From: Pseudomonas sp. R76
GTDB lineage: Bacteria; Pseudomonadota; Gammaproteobacteria; Pseudomonadales; Pseudomonadaceae
Direction of reading: 5' to 3'
DNA length: 64,000 nt
Assembly: GCF_009834565.1 (NCBI RefSeq)
Contig: NZ_CP019428.1
Span: forward strand, 6,262,001 to 6,326,000
The notes beneath the pieces are model-generated. The model saw only the letters and a program-made list of their open reading frames with translations. It was not told where the DNA came from and made no database searches. Below are positions 37,778-49,174 of the stretch, piece by piece. Positions within the stretch are counted from its first letter, which is position 1. Each line of letters begins with the position of its first letter. The translations under genes were made by a program, and so were the position numbers.

Positions 37778-38182
37778 TTATTCGCTGATGCCGTCTTCCT
37801 GAAACTGGTCCTTCACGTACTTGATCTCGGTACGGCCGTGAGGTGCCGGCAGGCCGTCTTCCCCCAGGTTGACGAAAACCATTTTTTCCACGGTCAAGAT
37901 ACTTTTGCGGGTGATCTTGTTGCGCACTTCACAGGTCAGGGTGATGGAGGTGCGGCCGAACTCGGTGGCGGTGATGCCCAGTTCGATGATGTCGCCCTGG
38001 CGCGAGGCGCTGACGAAGTTGATTTCGGAGATGTACTTGGTCACCACGCGCTGGTTGCCCAATTGGACAATCGCGTAGATGGCCGCTTCTTCGTCGATCC
38101 AGCGCAGCAGGCTGCCGCCGAACAGGGTGCCGTTGGGGTTGAGGTCTTCGGGTTTTACCCATTTGCGGGTGTGGAAGTTCAT
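37778..38182 (-). CDS. Acyl-CoA thioesterase, hotdog fold (YciA-like)
   Basis: 134 aa. Hot-dog thioesterase pattern: LNPNGTLFGGSLLRWIDEEAA carries the catalytic Asp, then NFVSASRQGDIIELG and FVNLGEDG. It hydrolyses acyl-CoA thioesters in the cytoplasm; chain-length preference cannot be read. ATG 38182 with GGAG upstream matches the family start; the longer frame to 38284 runs into the promoter region of ahcY. Confidence 0.88.
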   Translation of the reverse strand: MNFHTRKWVKPEDLNPNGTLFGGSLLRWIDEEAAIYAIVQLGNQRVVTKYISEINFVSASRQGDIIELGITATEFGRTSITLTCEVRNKITRKSILTVEKMVFVNLGEDGLPAPHGRTEIKYVKDQFQEDGISE

Positions 38183-38363
38183 GGTCACTCCAAAGCGTCT
38201 TGCCGAATGATGGGCAACATCATGGCAGAGCGCGGGCCCAAGCTCTATGAACCATTGCCTATCAAGCCGATGAGCGATCTTCATATGGCTGACAGAAAGG
38301 CTTGGGAAGTCTGGCGCACACAGCTATAATCGCCACCGCTTCAAAACGGTCATCTCTGATTGA

Positions 38364-39917
<1,554 letters not shown>

Positions 39918-39924
39918 GCAGCCG

Positions 39925-39950
39925 GCCCGCTCCCTGGCGGAGCGGGCTTG
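39925..39950 (+). terminator. ahcY terminator hairpin
   Basis: GCCCGCTCC and GGAGCGGGC with a short loop, followed by TTGTGTG, just after the ahcY stop. The T tract is weak and the REPIN starts at once after it. Confidence 0.65.
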
Positions 39951-40040
39951 TGTGGGAGCGGGCTTGCTCGCGAATGCGGTATGTCAGTTGATGCAATCGG
40001 CGACTGATACACCGCATTCGCGAGCAAGCCCGCTCCCACA
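39951..40040. repeat. REPIN-type inverted repeat pair (GCGGGCTTGCTCGCGAATGCGG family)
   Basis: TGTGGGAGCGGGCTTGCTCG and its mirror ending CGCTCCCACA, with the characteristic ATGTCAG...CTGATAC spacer, between ahcY and metF. Confidence 0.88.
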
Positions 40041-40089
40041 TTAAATCGGTGCATGACTTCCGGTATCTGAGTTTCATAGGGTTATTACC

Positions 40090-40935
40090 ATGTCCCAAGA
40101 CCGTCGCTACAGCTTCGAGTTTTTCCCGACCAAGACCGATGCTGGGCATGAAAAACTGATGGCGACTGCCAAGCAGTTGGCCAGCTACAACCCCGACTTC
40201 TTTTCCTGCACCTACGGCGCCGGCGGCTCGACCCGTGATCGCACGATCAACACCGTGCTGCAGCTGGAAAGTGAAGCCAAAGTTGCCGCCGCTCCGCACT
40301 TGTCGTGCGTGGGCGACAGCAAGGCCGACCTGCGCGGCCTGCTGACCCAGTACAAACAAGCCGGCATCAAGCGCATCGTCGCCCTGCGTGGTGACCTGCC
40401 GTCCGGCATGGGCATGGCCAGCGGTGAGCTGCGCTACGCCAATGACCTGGTGAGCTTCATCCGTGAAGAAAGCGGCGATCACTTCCATATCGAAGTGGCG
40501 GCGTACCCGGAGATGCACCCCCAGGCACGTAATTTCGAAGACGATCTGCACAACTTCGTGCACAAGGCCAACGCCGGCGCCAATAGCGCGATCACCCAGT
40601 ACTTCTTCAACGCCGACAGCTATTTCTACTTCGTCGAGCGTGTACGTGCGATGGGTGTAAACATCCCAATCGTGCCCGGCATCATGCCGATCACCAACTA
40701 CAGCAAGCTGGCGCGTTTCTCCGACGCTTGCGGTGCCGAGATCCCACGCTGGGTGCGCAAGCAGCTGGAAGCCTATGGCGACGACGTCAAGAGCATCCAG
40801 GCGTTCGGTGAACAGGTTATCAGCGAGATGTGTGAGCGTCTGTTGCAAGGTGGCGCACCAGGGTTGCACTTCTACACCCTGAACCAGGCTGAACCGAGCC
40901 TGGCCATCTGGAACAACCTCAAGCTGCCACGCTGA
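40090..40935 (+). CDS. metF: Methylenetetrahydrofolate reductase
   Basis: 281 aa FAD-dependent TIM-barrel enzyme making 5-methyl-tetrahydrofolate for methionine synthesis. Motifs: YSFEFFPTKTD near the N terminus (family EFFPPK), FSCTYGAGGSTRDRT, HLSCVG, and RGDLP. With metK and ahcY it completes three steps of the methionine-SAM cycle in this window. Confidence 0.95.
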   Translation: MSQDRRYSFEFFPTKTDAGHEKLMATAKQLASYNPDFFSCTYGAGGSTRDRTINTVLQLESEAKVAAAPHLSCVGDSKADLRGLLTQYKQAGIKRIVALRGDLPSGMGMASGELRYANDLVSFIREESGDHFHIEVAAYPEMHPQARNFEDDLHNFVHKANAGANSAITQYFFNADSYFYFVERVRAMGVNIPIVPGIMPITNYSKLARFSDACGAEIPRWVRKQLEAYGDDVKSIQAFGEQVISEMCERLLQGGAPGLHFYTLNQAEPSLAIWNNLKLPR

Positions 40936-40953
40936 GGCTCGCGCCGATACGCC

Positions 40954-40982
40954 AAGGCCCTCGTCAATACGAGGGCCTTTTT
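40954..40982 (+). terminator. metF intrinsic terminator
   Basis: AAGGCCCTCG, six-base loop, CGAGGGCCTTTTT about 18 bases after the stop. Confidence 0.92.
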
Positions 40983-41065
40983 GTTTCAAATGCGCCACAT
41001 CAACTTGCCCGCGAATGCGTGTGCCAGAGCTTCTCTTTAGGGCAGGAGCGTCGTAACCTCAGGGC

Positions 41066-41857
41066 ATGCCCGTCATTCTCAAGCTGTTGACCACTGTGCT
41101 TTTCACTTGCCTGAGCCTCACCGCTTACGGCGAGAAACTGCGCATTGTCACCGAGCCCTGGGCGCCTTACGTATACGACGAAAACGGCAGCATGCGCGGC
41201 CTGGATTACGAAACCACGGTGATCGTGTTCCAGCGTCTGGGTGTGGACGTGGAGTGGCAGTTCCTGCCCTGGAAACGCTGCCTGGCCATGCTCGACCAAG
41301 GCCACGCCGACGGCGCGCTGGATATTTTCCACAGCCATGAACGCGACGCTTTGCTGCTCTACCCCAGTGAGCCGCTGTCGGATGTGGAGTTTGTGCTGTT
41401 CTACGCCAACGACCGCCCTCACCCAGCCCAAACCCTGGATGATTTGCGCGGGCTGACCGTGGGTACTTCGCCGGGTTACCTGTATGGCGACAGCTTCAGC
41501 GACTCCACGTTGTTCAACCGCGAGCCGGCGCCCAGCCACGAAGCCAACTTCGGCAAGCTGTCGCTGGGGCGCGTCGATCTGGTGATTACGGATCGCCGGG
41601 TGGGCCAGCATGTGATCAAGGCCATGGGCCTGGAGGGCAAGGTCAGCCAGGCTCCTGTGGTGGTCAGCCGCCAGGCGCAGTTTCTCGCCGTGCGTCGTGG
41701 CGCAGGCATGGACCTGCTGGTGCAGCGCTTCGCCGCCGAACTCAAGCGCTTCAAACAGGAGCCGGCGTACGCCCTCTTGAGTGCCAAATATGGCGGAGTC
41801 AAAGACATTACTGCCTCAGAACACACCGTTGAGCAGCAGGAAAGCGGCGCGCCGTGA
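41066..41857 (+). CDS. Periplasmic solute-binding protein, SBP_bac_3 type
   Basis: 263 aa. Signal peptide about MPVILKLLTTVLFTCLSLTAYG, then KLRIVTEPWAPYVYDENGSMRGLDYE, which opens the amino-acid-binding fold, and GLTVGTSPGYLYGDSF in lobe two. No permease adjacent. It is a distant paralogue of 10913, with the same layout. Ligand unknown. Confidence 0.8.
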   Translation: MPVILKLLTTVLFTCLSLTAYGEKLRIVTEPWAPYVYDENGSMRGLDYETTVIVFQRLGVDVEWQFLPWKRCLAMLDQGHADGALDIFHSHERDALLLYPSEPLSDVEFVLFYANDRPHPAQTLDDLRGLTVGTSPGYLYGDSFSDSTLFNREPAPSHEANFGKLSLGRVDLVITDRRVGQHVIKAMGLEGKVSQAPVVVSRQAQFLAVRRGAGMDLLVQRFAAELKRFKQEPAYALLSAKYGGVKDITASEHTVEQQESGAP

Positions 41858-41876
41858 TTGCTCTGTTATACTCCGG

Positions 41877-42078
41877 CCTTTCCGCCAGGCTCACGCCCGG
41901 CCGCTGAGGTCTTGAAAAAGGCACCCAACCCAGCTACTGCGCAGCTTTCAGCCCGCGCGAGCCGGTGGAGTGCCCGCCAGACGCAGCAGGACCGGACGGG
42001 GTTGCGCTCCCCTAAGCGCCATTCACGCCCGGCAAGATTATCCCTTTGGGCCAAGCCCTAACTAAAACAGGATTACTC
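41877..42078 (+). promoter_or_regulatory. rhlE promoter -10 element and long leader
   Basis: TATACT at 41877-41882 is a good -10 element, though no convincing -35 is seen at standard spacing. If used, it gives an untranslated leader of about 190 bases containing GC-rich self-complementary tracts (for example 41965-42015). Long leaders are common on cold-regulated RNA helicase genes; regulation here is inferred. Confidence 0.4.
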
Positions 42079-43965
42079 ATGTCCTTTGCTTCCCTCGGTC
42101 TCTCCGAGGCTTTAGTCCGCGCCATCGAGGCAGCGGGCTATACCGAGCCTACTCCGGTGCAACAGCGGGCCATTCCCGCCGTGTTGCAAGGTCGCGACCT
42201 GATGGTTGCGGCTCAGACAGGTACTGGTAAAACCGGTGGTTTCGCCCTCCCGATTCTGGAGCGGTTGTTCCCCAATGGTCACCCAGACAAATCCCAGCGT
42301 CATGGCCCGCGCCAACCGCGCGTTCTGGTCCTGACCCCTACCCGCGAACTCGCCGCCCAGGTGCACGACAGCTTCAAGCTGTATGCCCGCGACTTGAAGT
42401 TCGTCAGCGCCTGCATCTTCGGCGGCGTCGGCATGAACCCACAGGTTCAGGCCATGTCCCGCGGTGTTGATGTGCTGGTCGCCTGCCCGGGTCGTTTGCT
42501 CGACCTGTGCGGCCAAGGCAGCGTCGACTTGTCCCACGTGGAAATCCTCGTGCTGGACGAAGCCGACCGCATGCTCGACATGGGCTTTGTCCATGACGTG
42601 AAAAAAGTCCTCGCCCGCCTGCCGGCCAAACGCCAGAACCTGCTGTTCTCGGCCACGTTCTCCCAGGACATCACTGCCCTGGCCGGCAAGCTGCTGCATA
42701 ACCCGGAACGCATCGAAGTCACGCCGCCGAACACCACGGTCGAGCGTATCGAGCAACGTGTCTTCCGCCTGGCCGCCAGCCACAAGCGTGCGCTGCTGGC
42801 GCACCTGATCACCGCCGGCGCCTGGGAACAAGTGCTGGTGTTCACCCGCACCAAGCACGGCGCCAACCGCCTGGCCGAGTACCTGGACAAGCATGGCCTG
42901 ACCGCCGTCGCCATCCACGGCAACAAGAGCCAGAACGCTCGCACCAAAGCCCTGGCCGACTTCAAGGCCGGTTCTGTGCGCATCCTGGTCGCCACCGATA
43001 TCGCCGCCCGCGGCCTGGATATCGACCAGTTGCCACACGTGGTCAACTTCGAGCTGCCAAACGTCGACGAAGATTATGTGCACCGTATCGGCCGTACCGG
43101 CCGTGCCGGGCGTTCGGGTGAAGCCATTTCCCTGGTCGCACCGGACGAAGAAAAACTGCTGAAAAGCATCGAACGCATGACCAAGCAGAAAATCGCCGAC
43201 GGCGACCTGATGGGCTTCGATGCCAGCGCCGTTGAGGCCGAGAAGCCTGAAGCGCGCGAGCGTCCGGACGTACGTAACCCACGCAACCCACGCGGTCCTA
43301 AGGGCGATGGCCCGAACGGCGGCGGTGGTGGCGGTGGCCGTCGCGACAAGGGCAAAGACAAGGGCGGCAAGGAAAAAGCGCCCACCAACGGCCGTGGCGA
43401 ACGCCCAGCCCGCGAGCAGAAACCCCGTGAAGGCACCCCGGCCCGCGAACAGCGCCAGCCAAGCCAGCCGCCACGCGCTGCAGCCGACCGCGCCCCGGAC
43501 GAGTTCCTCGACGACGACGTGGATAACTTCGGTAACCGCGTTGACTACGTGCCCCAGGCCAAACCGGCCCAGGGCCGTGGCCGTCGTCCAGGTGCTCCGG
43601 CACAGGGCGCTGGCGCTGGCGCCCCACGTGGCGGCCAGCCACAAGGCGGCCGTCAGAATGGCCCGCGCAACAGCAGCGGCGGCACCACCGGTACTCCGCC
43701 TGCCAAGCGCAGCGGCCCGCGCAATGGCGCACCGCGTGACGGCCAGGCGCGTCGTGAAGATTCGCGCAGCAACAACCGTCGCCCGGCCCGTGATGACCAG
43801 CCACGCTTGTCCGAGCCGGCCGTGCAGAACCCGCGCGGTGGCCCGGCACCGAAGATCATCCACAAGGAGTCGAAAGCTGACCGCTTCCCGACACCTGAGC
43901 AGCTGGATCAGTTGCCAGGCCGCCCTCGTGGTGAGAAACCAGCGTTGCTGACCCGCAACCGCTGA
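42079..43965 (+). CDS. rhlE: DEAD-box RNA helicase RhlE
   Basis: 628 aa. Helicase core from about 1 to 375 with [31 protein letters not shown] and [12 protein letters not shown] 250-residue tail follows, rich in Gly, Arg, Pro, Asn and Lys ([17 protein letters not shown]; repeated APRGG/GPRN runs), expected to be disordered and RNA-binding. RhlE acts in ribosome assembly and mRNA decay. ATG 42079 starts the family's MSFASLGL and has CAGG upstream. Confidence 0.92.
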   Translation: MSFASLGLSEALVRAIEAAGYTEPTPVQQRAIPAVLQGRDLMVAAQTGTGKTGGFALPILERLFPNGHPDKSQRHGPRQPRVLVLTPTRELAAQVHDSFKLYARDLKFVSACIFGGVGMNPQVQAMSRGVDVLVACPGRLLDLCGQGSVDLSHVEILVLDEADRMLDMGFVHDVKKVLARLPAKRQNLLFSATFSQDITALAGKLLHNPERIEVTPPNTTVERIEQRVFRLAASHKRALLAHLITAGAWEQVLVFTRTKHGANRLAEYLDKHGLTAVAIHGNKSQNARTKALADFKAGSVRILVATDIAARGLDIDQLPHVVNFELPNVDEDYVHRIGRTGRAGRSGEAISLVAPDEEKLLKSIERMTKQKIADGDLMGFDASAVEAEKPEARERPDVRNPRNPRGPKGDGPNGGGGGGGRRDKGKDKGGKEKAPTNGRGERPAREQKPREGTPAREQRQPSQPPRAAADRAPDEFLDDDVDNFGNRVDYVPQAKPAQGRGRRPGAPAQGAGAGAPRGGQPQGGRQNGPRNSSGGTTGTPPAKRSGPRNGAPRDGQARREDSRSNNRRPARDDQPRLSEPAVQNPRGGPAPKIIHKESKADRFPTPEQLDQLPGRPRGEKPALLTRNR

Positions 43966-43980
43966 GTTTCAGACGGCAAA

Positions 43981-44011
43981 AAAAAACGCCCCGATTGTTC
44001 GGGGCGTTTTT
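43981..44011. terminator. Bidirectional intrinsic terminator
   Basis: AAAAAACGCCCCG, six-base loop, CGGGGCGTTTTT between convergent rhlE and the NTF2-like gene. Confidence 0.93.
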
Positions 44012-44027
44012 GCATCTGGCGCTTTTT

Positions 44028-44402
44028 TCATTGATCGGATGCTTCGCCCGCCTTATGAAAAAGTTTTGCGAAGATCATCCAGCGACCGTCAACTTTCATC
44101 AGGTTCAAATAGTCGACCATTACATTATTGAACAAGCGCAAACGCACTTTCACGATGGCCATTTCCGAGGACATCACATCAATCATCAGCACTTCATCAA
44201 GTTGCGGAAAACCGCCTGCCTGCGGCGACTGACGGCCTTGAACCATGGTCCGGTACTCGGCAAAGGGCCGCACGACCACATCCGCATTTTGCGCGCTATA
44301 TAACACGCACCCGCGATGAAACACTTGATCGAACGCCTTCAGATCCTGAGTTTGCAAGACACTAAAATAGTCTTTCAGAAACGCTTGAATTTCATCTATC
44401 AC
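44028..44402 (-). CDS. NTF2-like (SnoaL/lumazine-binding type) protein
   Basis: 124 aa from GTG 44402. The alpha+beta cone pattern is visible: IDEIQAFLKDYFSVLQTQDLKAFDQVFH, then VVRPFAEYRTMV and strands ending DGRWMIFAKLFHK. Proteins of this shape are enzymes or binding proteins; function here is unknown. I prefer the GTG because AGGAG is ten bases upstream and it gives the family length; the frame is open to an ATG at 44477 that would overlap the divergent LysR promoter. Confidence 0.72.
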   Translation of the reverse strand: MIDEIQAFLKDYFSVLQTQDLKAFDQVFHRGCVLYSAQNADVVVRPFAEYRTMVQGRQSPQAGGFPQLDEVLMIDVMSSEMAIVKVRLRLFNNVMVDYLNLMKVDGRWMIFAKLFHKAGEASDQ

Positions 44403-44529
44403 AACTGACAACTCCTGACTGTTTAAAACGACGTTATTTAAGTAACTAACCTGTCTCGTATTATCAGGAGCGCACACATTTCACGTATAGCGGCTATTAT
44501 TAGGCTTTACTGTGAAAGGAATTCACACG

Positions 44530-45414
44530 TTGAAACTGCCCCCCCTCGCGGCCTTACGGGCCTTCGAAGCATTGGCCCGGCTGGGAAAGGTGAACCTTGC
44601 CGCCGCCGAATTACACGTTACCCACAGTGCCGTCAGCCATCAGATCCGTTCGCTTGAAGAGTATCTGGACATGGCGCTGGTGATGCGCAACAAACGGGCC
44701 CTTGCGCTGACTGATGAGGGCCGTGTGTATGCCTATCAAATCAGGCAGGCGCTGGGTGAGATCGCCGGGGTAACGGAAAAACTCATGGCAAAAACCAAGC
44801 ACCCGCAACTGACCGTATCAGTGCTGCCCTCCTATGCCATGCATTGGTTACTGCCGCGCCTGCAAGATTTCAGGGCTGCACACCCGGAGCTGCACCTGAG
44901 GCTGGAGTCGAGCATGGAATTCGCCAGCTTCGATCAAGGTCCGCTCGATTGCGCGATCCGCTTCGGCCATGGTCAATGGCCGGATGTGCATTGTGAACCG
45001 CTGATGGGCGATTCACTGCTGGTGGTCGCCGCGCGCGACTTCAACCACGGCGTGCTGCCCGACACCGCGCAAGCCATCCTTGAGCAGCCGCTGCTGCACG
45101 CCAGTGAAAGCTGGCCCATCTGGCTGGGTGCAGCGGGCGTGGAAGAGCAACGCCCTCAAGCCTCGCTGGAGTTCACCGACTCTACGTTGATGCTCGAAGC
45201 CGTCAGGCTGGGGCATGGCGTCGCGCTGACCCGTCGCTCGATTGCCCATTCGCTGATTCAACGTGGGGAACTGGTCAGGCTCACCGACATTGAGCCGATT
45301 CACACCTCGCGCTACTTCCTGGTCTGGCCGGCTGGCAGTAAACATTCAGCGCAATTAACTTCATTGCACACCTGGCTCAAAGATCAAGTTGTGATCTATC
45401 AGGGCAGCTTATAA
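44530..45414 (+). CDS. LysR-type transcriptional regulator, GcvA-like
   Basis: 294 aa from TTG 44530. HTH: LAAAELHVTHSAVSHQIRSLEEYL. The substrate-binding domain keeps the GcvA-group pattern (LPPLAALRAFEALARLG at the start, DCAIRFGHGQWPDV in lobe one). TTG 44530 has AAAGGA nine bases upstream and begins where GcvA-type proteins begin; GTG 44512 is an alternative. It is divergent from the NTF2-like gene, a likely target. Confidence 0.85.
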   Translation: MKLPPLAALRAFEALARLGKVNLAAAELHVTHSAVSHQIRSLEEYLDMALVMRNKRALALTDEGRVYAYQIRQALGEIAGVTEKLMAKTKHPQLTVSVLPSYAMHWLLPRLQDFRAAHPELHLRLESSMEFASFDQGPLDCAIRFGHGQWPDVHCEPLMGDSLLVVAARDFNHGVLPDTAQAILEQPLLHASESWPIWLGAAGVEEQRPQASLEFTDSTLMLEAVRLGHGVALTRRSIAHSLIQRGELVRLTDIEPIHTSRYFLVWPAGSKHSAQLTSLHTWLKDQVVIYQGSL

Positions 45415-45427
45415 ACAGCCAGGCAGC

Positions 45428-45455
45428 AAAACGCCGACCCCAGGGTCGGCGTTTT
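45428..45455. terminator. Bidirectional intrinsic terminator
   Basis: AAAACGCCGACCC and GGGTCGGCGTTTT, 13-base perfect arms with a two-base gap, between convergent LysR and yceI genes. Confidence 0.93.
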
Positions 45456-45475
45456 GATTGTGACGCAGCGAAAAA

Positions 45476-46072
45476 TTACTTCGCTTTCACACCTTCAAAG
45501 GTCACGTACAGCTCAACAGTGTTGGACGCTGGGCCCAGGTCCATCTGCTTGCCGAAGTCCTGACGGTTGAAGCTGGTGGTGCCTTCAAAACCGGCACGGT
45601 AGCCGCCCCATGGATCCTTGCCTTCACCCAGGAACGTAGCCTTGACCACGATCGGCTTGGTCACACCGTGAAAGGTCAGGTCGCCGGTCACGTCGGCAGT
45701 GACTTGGCCTGCAGCATTTTTACCGGTGGTTTTAACACTGGTGGAAACGAACTTGGCATCGGCAAACTTGCCCACGTCCAGGAAGTCTTTGCTGGCGATG
45801 TGCTTGTCACGTTCGGCGTGGTTGGTGAACACGCTGGCGGTACGTACGTTGAACTCGATTTTGCTGTCTTCAGGCTTGGCAGCGTCAAAGCTGAACTTAC
45901 CGTCCAGGTCCTTGAAAGTACCGGTGATGAAGCTGTAGCCCAAGTGGCTGATCTTGAAATCAACGAAGGCGTGCTGACCTTCCTTGTCGACAACATAATC
46001 AGCGGCCATCGCTGAACCTGCGGACAGCAGCGCAGAACCGATTGCCAGAGCGGCGAGAGTCTTTTTCAACAT
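45476..46072 (-). CDS. YceI family periplasmic protein
   Basis: 198 aa. Signal peptide [23 protein letters not shown], then the YceI lipocalin-like barrel: [43 protein letters not shown], and [14 protein letters not shown]. Family members bind isoprenoid lipids such as ubiquinone-8. It follows the cytochrome b561 gene by 32 bases, the usual yceJ-yceI pair. Start ATG 46072 has AGGAA upstream. Confidence 0.9.
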   Translation of the reverse strand: MLKKTLAALAIGSALLSAGSAMAADYVVDKEGQHAFVDFKISHLGYSFITGTFKDLDGKFSFDAAKPEDSKIEFNVRTASVFTNHAERDKHIASKDFLDVGKFADAKFVSTSVKTTGKNAAGQVTADVTGDLTFHGVTKPIVVKATFLGEGKDPWGGYRAGFEGTTSFNRQDFGKQMDLGPASNTVELYVTFEGVKAK

Positions 46073-46104
46073 GCTTTCTATTCCTTGTGAGTCGAGGTTG
46101 AACA

Positions 46105-46656
46105 TCAGGCTTTGCGCCCCAGCATTCGCGTGAGGGTCGCATCACGATCGATAAAGTGGTGTTTCAACGCAGCCACGCCGTGCAAGCCGGCGAAGACCAC
46201 CAACACCCAGGCGAGGTACAGGTGCACCACGCCGGCGGTGTCTGCCTGGTCCGGTAGCCCGGAAACCACGGCAGGAATCTCAAACAGGCCAAACACCGGG
46301 ATACCGACACCGTCTGCGGTGGAAATCAGGTAACCGGCAATCATCACGGCAAACAGCCCGAGATAAAGGAACGCGTGGCCAAATGCAGCGCCAATACGGG
46401 TCAAGCGGCTGTAGCTGGCCAGCGGTGGAGGTGGCGGGCTGACCAAACGCCAGACGATGCGCACCAGCATGATGGCGAACAGCGTGATGCCAATGCTCTT
46501 GTGCAGGTCAGGCGCGTCTTTGCGCCATGCACTGTAGTAGTCGAGACCGACCATCCACAGGCCCAGCGCGAACAAACCGAACACCACCAGGGCAACGCCC
46601 CAGTGCAAAACCATACTGACCCAACCATAGCGGGCCGATGAATTACGTAGTTGCAT
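46105..46656 (-). CDS. Cytochrome b561 family protein
   Basis: 183 aa with four membrane helices. Haem-ligand His are expected in [25 protein letters not shown] and HLYLAW-type segments, all present. CybB/YceJ-type proteins pass electrons between quinol and periplasmic acceptors, here perhaps linked with the YceI quinone-binding partner downstream. Confidence 0.9.
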   Translation of the reverse strand: MQLRNSSARYGWVSMVLHWGVALVVFGLFALGLWMVGLDYYSAWRKDAPDLHKSIGITLFAIMLVRIVWRLVSPPPPPLASYSRLTRIGAAFGHAFLYLGLFAVMIAGYLISTADGVGIPVFGLFEIPAVVSGLPDQADTAGVVHLYLAWVLVVFAGLHGVAALKHHFIDRDATLTRMLGRKA

Positions 46657-46930
46657 GTCCCAAATCCCGTAAGAGCTGTGCCCAAGACTAAAGATTTACC
46701 TATCGAATTAAAGCCGAAAATTTAGCTTTGAAATATCGAGAAATACGATCTTGAGATTATGCACAGTACGTTAACAATGGATTAAGGACTATTCCTAAGA
46801 AACGTGACAGACCGTCCTGCGTTTACCGCGAATTTATCCGTAATGGGTTGTGACACAGCCGACCATTGCATAGGCTTGCGCGATTGTTACGCCTGCGCCG
46901 GCCGCAGGACCGCTTCGAGGAGATAAAACG
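46657..46930. other. Divergent intergenic region between cybB and bioA
   Basis: 274 bases, AT-rich between 46680 and 46800. It must contain both promoters, but I find no convincing -35/-10 pair, BirA-type biotin operator or repeat. Confidence 0.45.
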
Positions 46931-48337
46931 ATGGGCTTGAACAACCAGTGGATGCAACGCGACCTCGCGGTGCTGTGGCATCCCTGCACCCAGATGAAAG
47001 ACCACCAGCAACTGCCGCTGATTCCGATAAAACGCGGTGAAGGCGTGTGGCTGGAAGACTTCGAAGGCAAGCGCTACCTCGACGCCGTCAGCTCCTGGTG
47101 GGTCAACGTGTTCGGCCACGCCAACCCGCGTATCAACCAGCGCATCAAGGATCAGGTTGACCAGCTGGAACACGTGATCCTCGCCGGTTTCAGCCACCAG
47201 CCGGTGATCGAGCTGTCCGAACGCCTGGTCAAGATGACGCCCGAAGGCCTGACCCGCTGTTTCTATGCCGACAACGGTTCGTCGTGCATCGAAGTCGCGT
47301 TGAAAATGAGCTTCCACTACTGGCTCAACCGCGGCCTGCCGAACAAAAAGCGTTTCGTCACCCTGACCAACAGCTACCACGGCGAAACCATCGCCGCGAT
47401 GTCGGTGGGCGACGTGCCGTTGTTTACCGAGACCTACAAGGCGCTGCTGCTCGACACCATCAAGGTGCCCAGCCCGGATTGCTACCTGCGCCCTGAGGGC
47501 GTGAGCTGGGAAGAACATTCGCGCACGATGTTCCTGGCCATGGAACAGACCCTGGCCGAGAACCACGACAGCGTCGCCGCCGTCATCGTCGAACCGCTGA
47601 TCCAGGGCGCCGGCGGCATGCGCATGTATCACCCGGTGTACCTCAAGCTGCTGCGCGAAGCCTGCGACAAATACGGCGTGCACCTGATCCACGACGAAAT
47701 CGCCGTAGGCTTCGGCCGCACCGGCACGATGTTCGCCTGTGAACAAGCCGGCATCCGCCCGGACTTCCTTTGCCTGTCCAAGGCCCTCACCGGCGGCTAC
47801 CTGCCGTTGGCGGCGGTGGTCACCACCGACGATGTCTACGACGCCTTCTACGACGACTACCCGACCCTGCGCGCCTTCCTGCACTCCCACAGCTACACCG
47901 GCAACCCGCTGGCGTGCGCGGCAGCCCTGGCGACGCTGGATATTTTCGAAGAAGACAACGTCATCGAAAACAACAAGGCCCTGGCCCAGCGCATGGCCAC
48001 CGCCACTGCGCACCTGGTGGATCACCCGCACGTGTCCGAAGTACGCCAGACCGGCATGGTGCTGGCCATCGAGATGGTCCAGGACAAAGCCACCAAGACC
48101 GCCTACCCGTGGCAGGAGCGCCGTGGCCTGAAGGTGTTTGAACACGCCCTGGAACGCGGCGCACTGTTGCGGCCGTTGGGCAGCGTGGTGTATTTCCTGC
48201 CGCCGTATGTGATTACGCCGGAGCAGATCGACTTTCTGGCCGAAGTGGCCAGCGAAGGCATCGATATTGCCACCAACGATAAGGTCAGCGTTGCAGTGCC
48301 GAAGGACTTCCACCCAGGCTTCCGCGATCCCGGCTGA
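46931..48337 (+). CDS. bioA: Adenosylmethionine-8-amino-7-oxononanoate aminotransferase
   Basis: 468 aa PLP enzyme of biotin synthesis that uses SAM as amino donor to make 7,8-diaminononanoate. Seen are the N-terminal HPCTQMKDH, SSWWVNVFGHANPRIN, TNSYHGETIAAMS, LIHDEIAVGFGRTGTMF, and the PLP Lys in CLSKALTGGYLP. Stands apart from other bio genes in this window, as is usual for Pseudomonas. GAGGAGAT precedes the ATG. Confidence 0.95.
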   Translation: MGLNNQWMQRDLAVLWHPCTQMKDHQQLPLIPIKRGEGVWLEDFEGKRYLDAVSSWWVNVFGHANPRINQRIKDQVDQLEHVILAGFSHQPVIELSERLVKMTPEGLTRCFYADNGSSCIEVALKMSFHYWLNRGLPNKKRFVTLTNSYHGETIAAMSVGDVPLFTETYKALLLDTIKVPSPDCYLRPEGVSWEEHSRTMFLAMEQTLAENHDSVAAVIVEPLIQGAGGMRMYHPVYLKLLREACDKYGVHLIHDEIAVGFGRTGTMFACEQAGIRPDFLCLSKALTGGYLPLAAVVTTDDVYDAFYDDYPTLRAFLHSHSYTGNPLACAAALATLDIFEEDNVIENNKALAQRMATATAHLVDHPHVSEVRQTGMVLAIEMVQDKATKTAYPWQERRGLKVFEHALERGALLRPLGSVVYFLPPYVITPEQIDFLAEVASEGIDIATNDKVSVAVPKDFHPGFRDPG

Positions 48338-48351
48338 TAACACCTACCTCA

Positions 48352-48411
48352 ATGATCGTTCCCACGCTCTGCGTGGGAATGCAGCCCTGGACGCTCCGCG
48401 TCCGCTCTGCA
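48352..48411. repeat. Half element of the GATCGTTCCCACGC repeat family
   Basis: GATCGTTCCCACGCTCTGCG TGGGAATGCAG is followed by GGACGCTCCGCGTCC, but the mirrored second half seen at 7043 and 55576 is missing. Probably a truncated copy between bioA and rsmE. Confidence 0.75.
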
Positions 48412-48432
48412 CATTATTTCCAGAGAACACAC

Positions 48433-49152
48433 ATGAGACTGTCCCGCTTTTTCACCGACACCCCGCTGAGCCTCGGCGACCACGAGTTGCCCGAAGCTCA
48501 GGCGCACTACATCAGCCGCGTCTTGCGCATGGGCGAAGGCGACGCCGTGCAACTGTTCGACGGCTCCGGCCAGGAGTTTTTGGGCACGTTGCTGGAAGTC
48601 GGTAAAAAACGCGTCAGCGTGCAACTCACGGAACGCTTTGCAGGCCAGACGGAATCGCCCCTGCACATTCACCTCGGCCAGGGCTTGTCGCGTGGCGAGC
48701 GCATGGATTGGGCGATTCAGAAAGCCACCGAGCTGGGCGTGAATGCGATCACGCCGATTTTCAGCGACCGCTGCGAAGTACGCCTCAAGGACGAACGCGC
48801 CGACAAACGCCTGCTGCACTGGCGCCAGGTGGCGATCAGCGCCTGCGAGCAATGCGGGCGCTCCACCGTGCCGGTGATTCACCCGCCGCTGCTGCTGGCG
48901 GACTGGTTGAAGCAGGTCGAGGCAGATTTGAAGCTGGTGCTGCACCCCGTGGCCGAGCCGATGATCAGCCACGCCAAGCCTGCCAGCCTGGCGTTCCTGA
49001 TCGGGCCTGAAGGTGGTTTGACCGATAACGAAGTCGACACCGCCCAAGGCGCCGGCTTCCATGCCGCCCGTCTCGGCCCGCGCGTGTTGCGCACCGAGAC
49101 GGCACCAGTGGTGGCGCTGGCAGTAGCCCAGCAACTCTGGGGCGACTTCTAA
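48433..49152 (+). CDS. rsmE: 16S rRNA (uracil-1498-N3)-methyltransferase
   Basis: 239 aa SPOUT-class methyltransferase. N-terminal PUA-like part (MRLSRFF, HYISRVLRMGEGDAVQLFDGSG), then LGQGLSRGERMDWAIQKATELG and the knotted SAM site FLIGPEGGLTDNEV with LGPRVLRTETA at the C terminus. Modifies the ribosome decoding region. ATG 48433 is chosen; the frame to 48352 starts inside the repeat. Confidence 0.95.
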   Translation: MRLSRFFTDTPLSLGDHELPEAQAHYISRVLRMGEGDAVQLFDGSGQEFLGTLLEVGKKRVSVQLTERFAGQTESPLHIHLGQGLSRGERMDWAIQKATELGVNAITPIFSDRCEVRLKDERADKRLLHWRQVAISACEQCGRSTVPVIHPPLLLADWLKQVEADLKLVLHPVAEPMISHAKPASLAFLIGPEGGLTDNEVDTAQGAGFHAARLGPRVLRTETAPVVALAVAQQLWGDF

Positions 49153-49174
49153 CCCTGTTTTGCAAACCCAATAA

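Noticed and set aside
42112..43863. 583-residue minus-strand frame opposite rhlE
   Set aside because: Shadow; its Ala/Thr-rich parts mirror the Gly/Arg/Pro-rich tail codons of rhlE.
46823..48343. 506-residue minus-strand frame opposite bioA
   Set aside because: Shadow of a conserved PLP enzyme.
48352..48432. N-terminal extension of rsmE from ATG 48352
   Set aside because: It would translate the repeat element; the conserved MRLSRFF start is at 48433.
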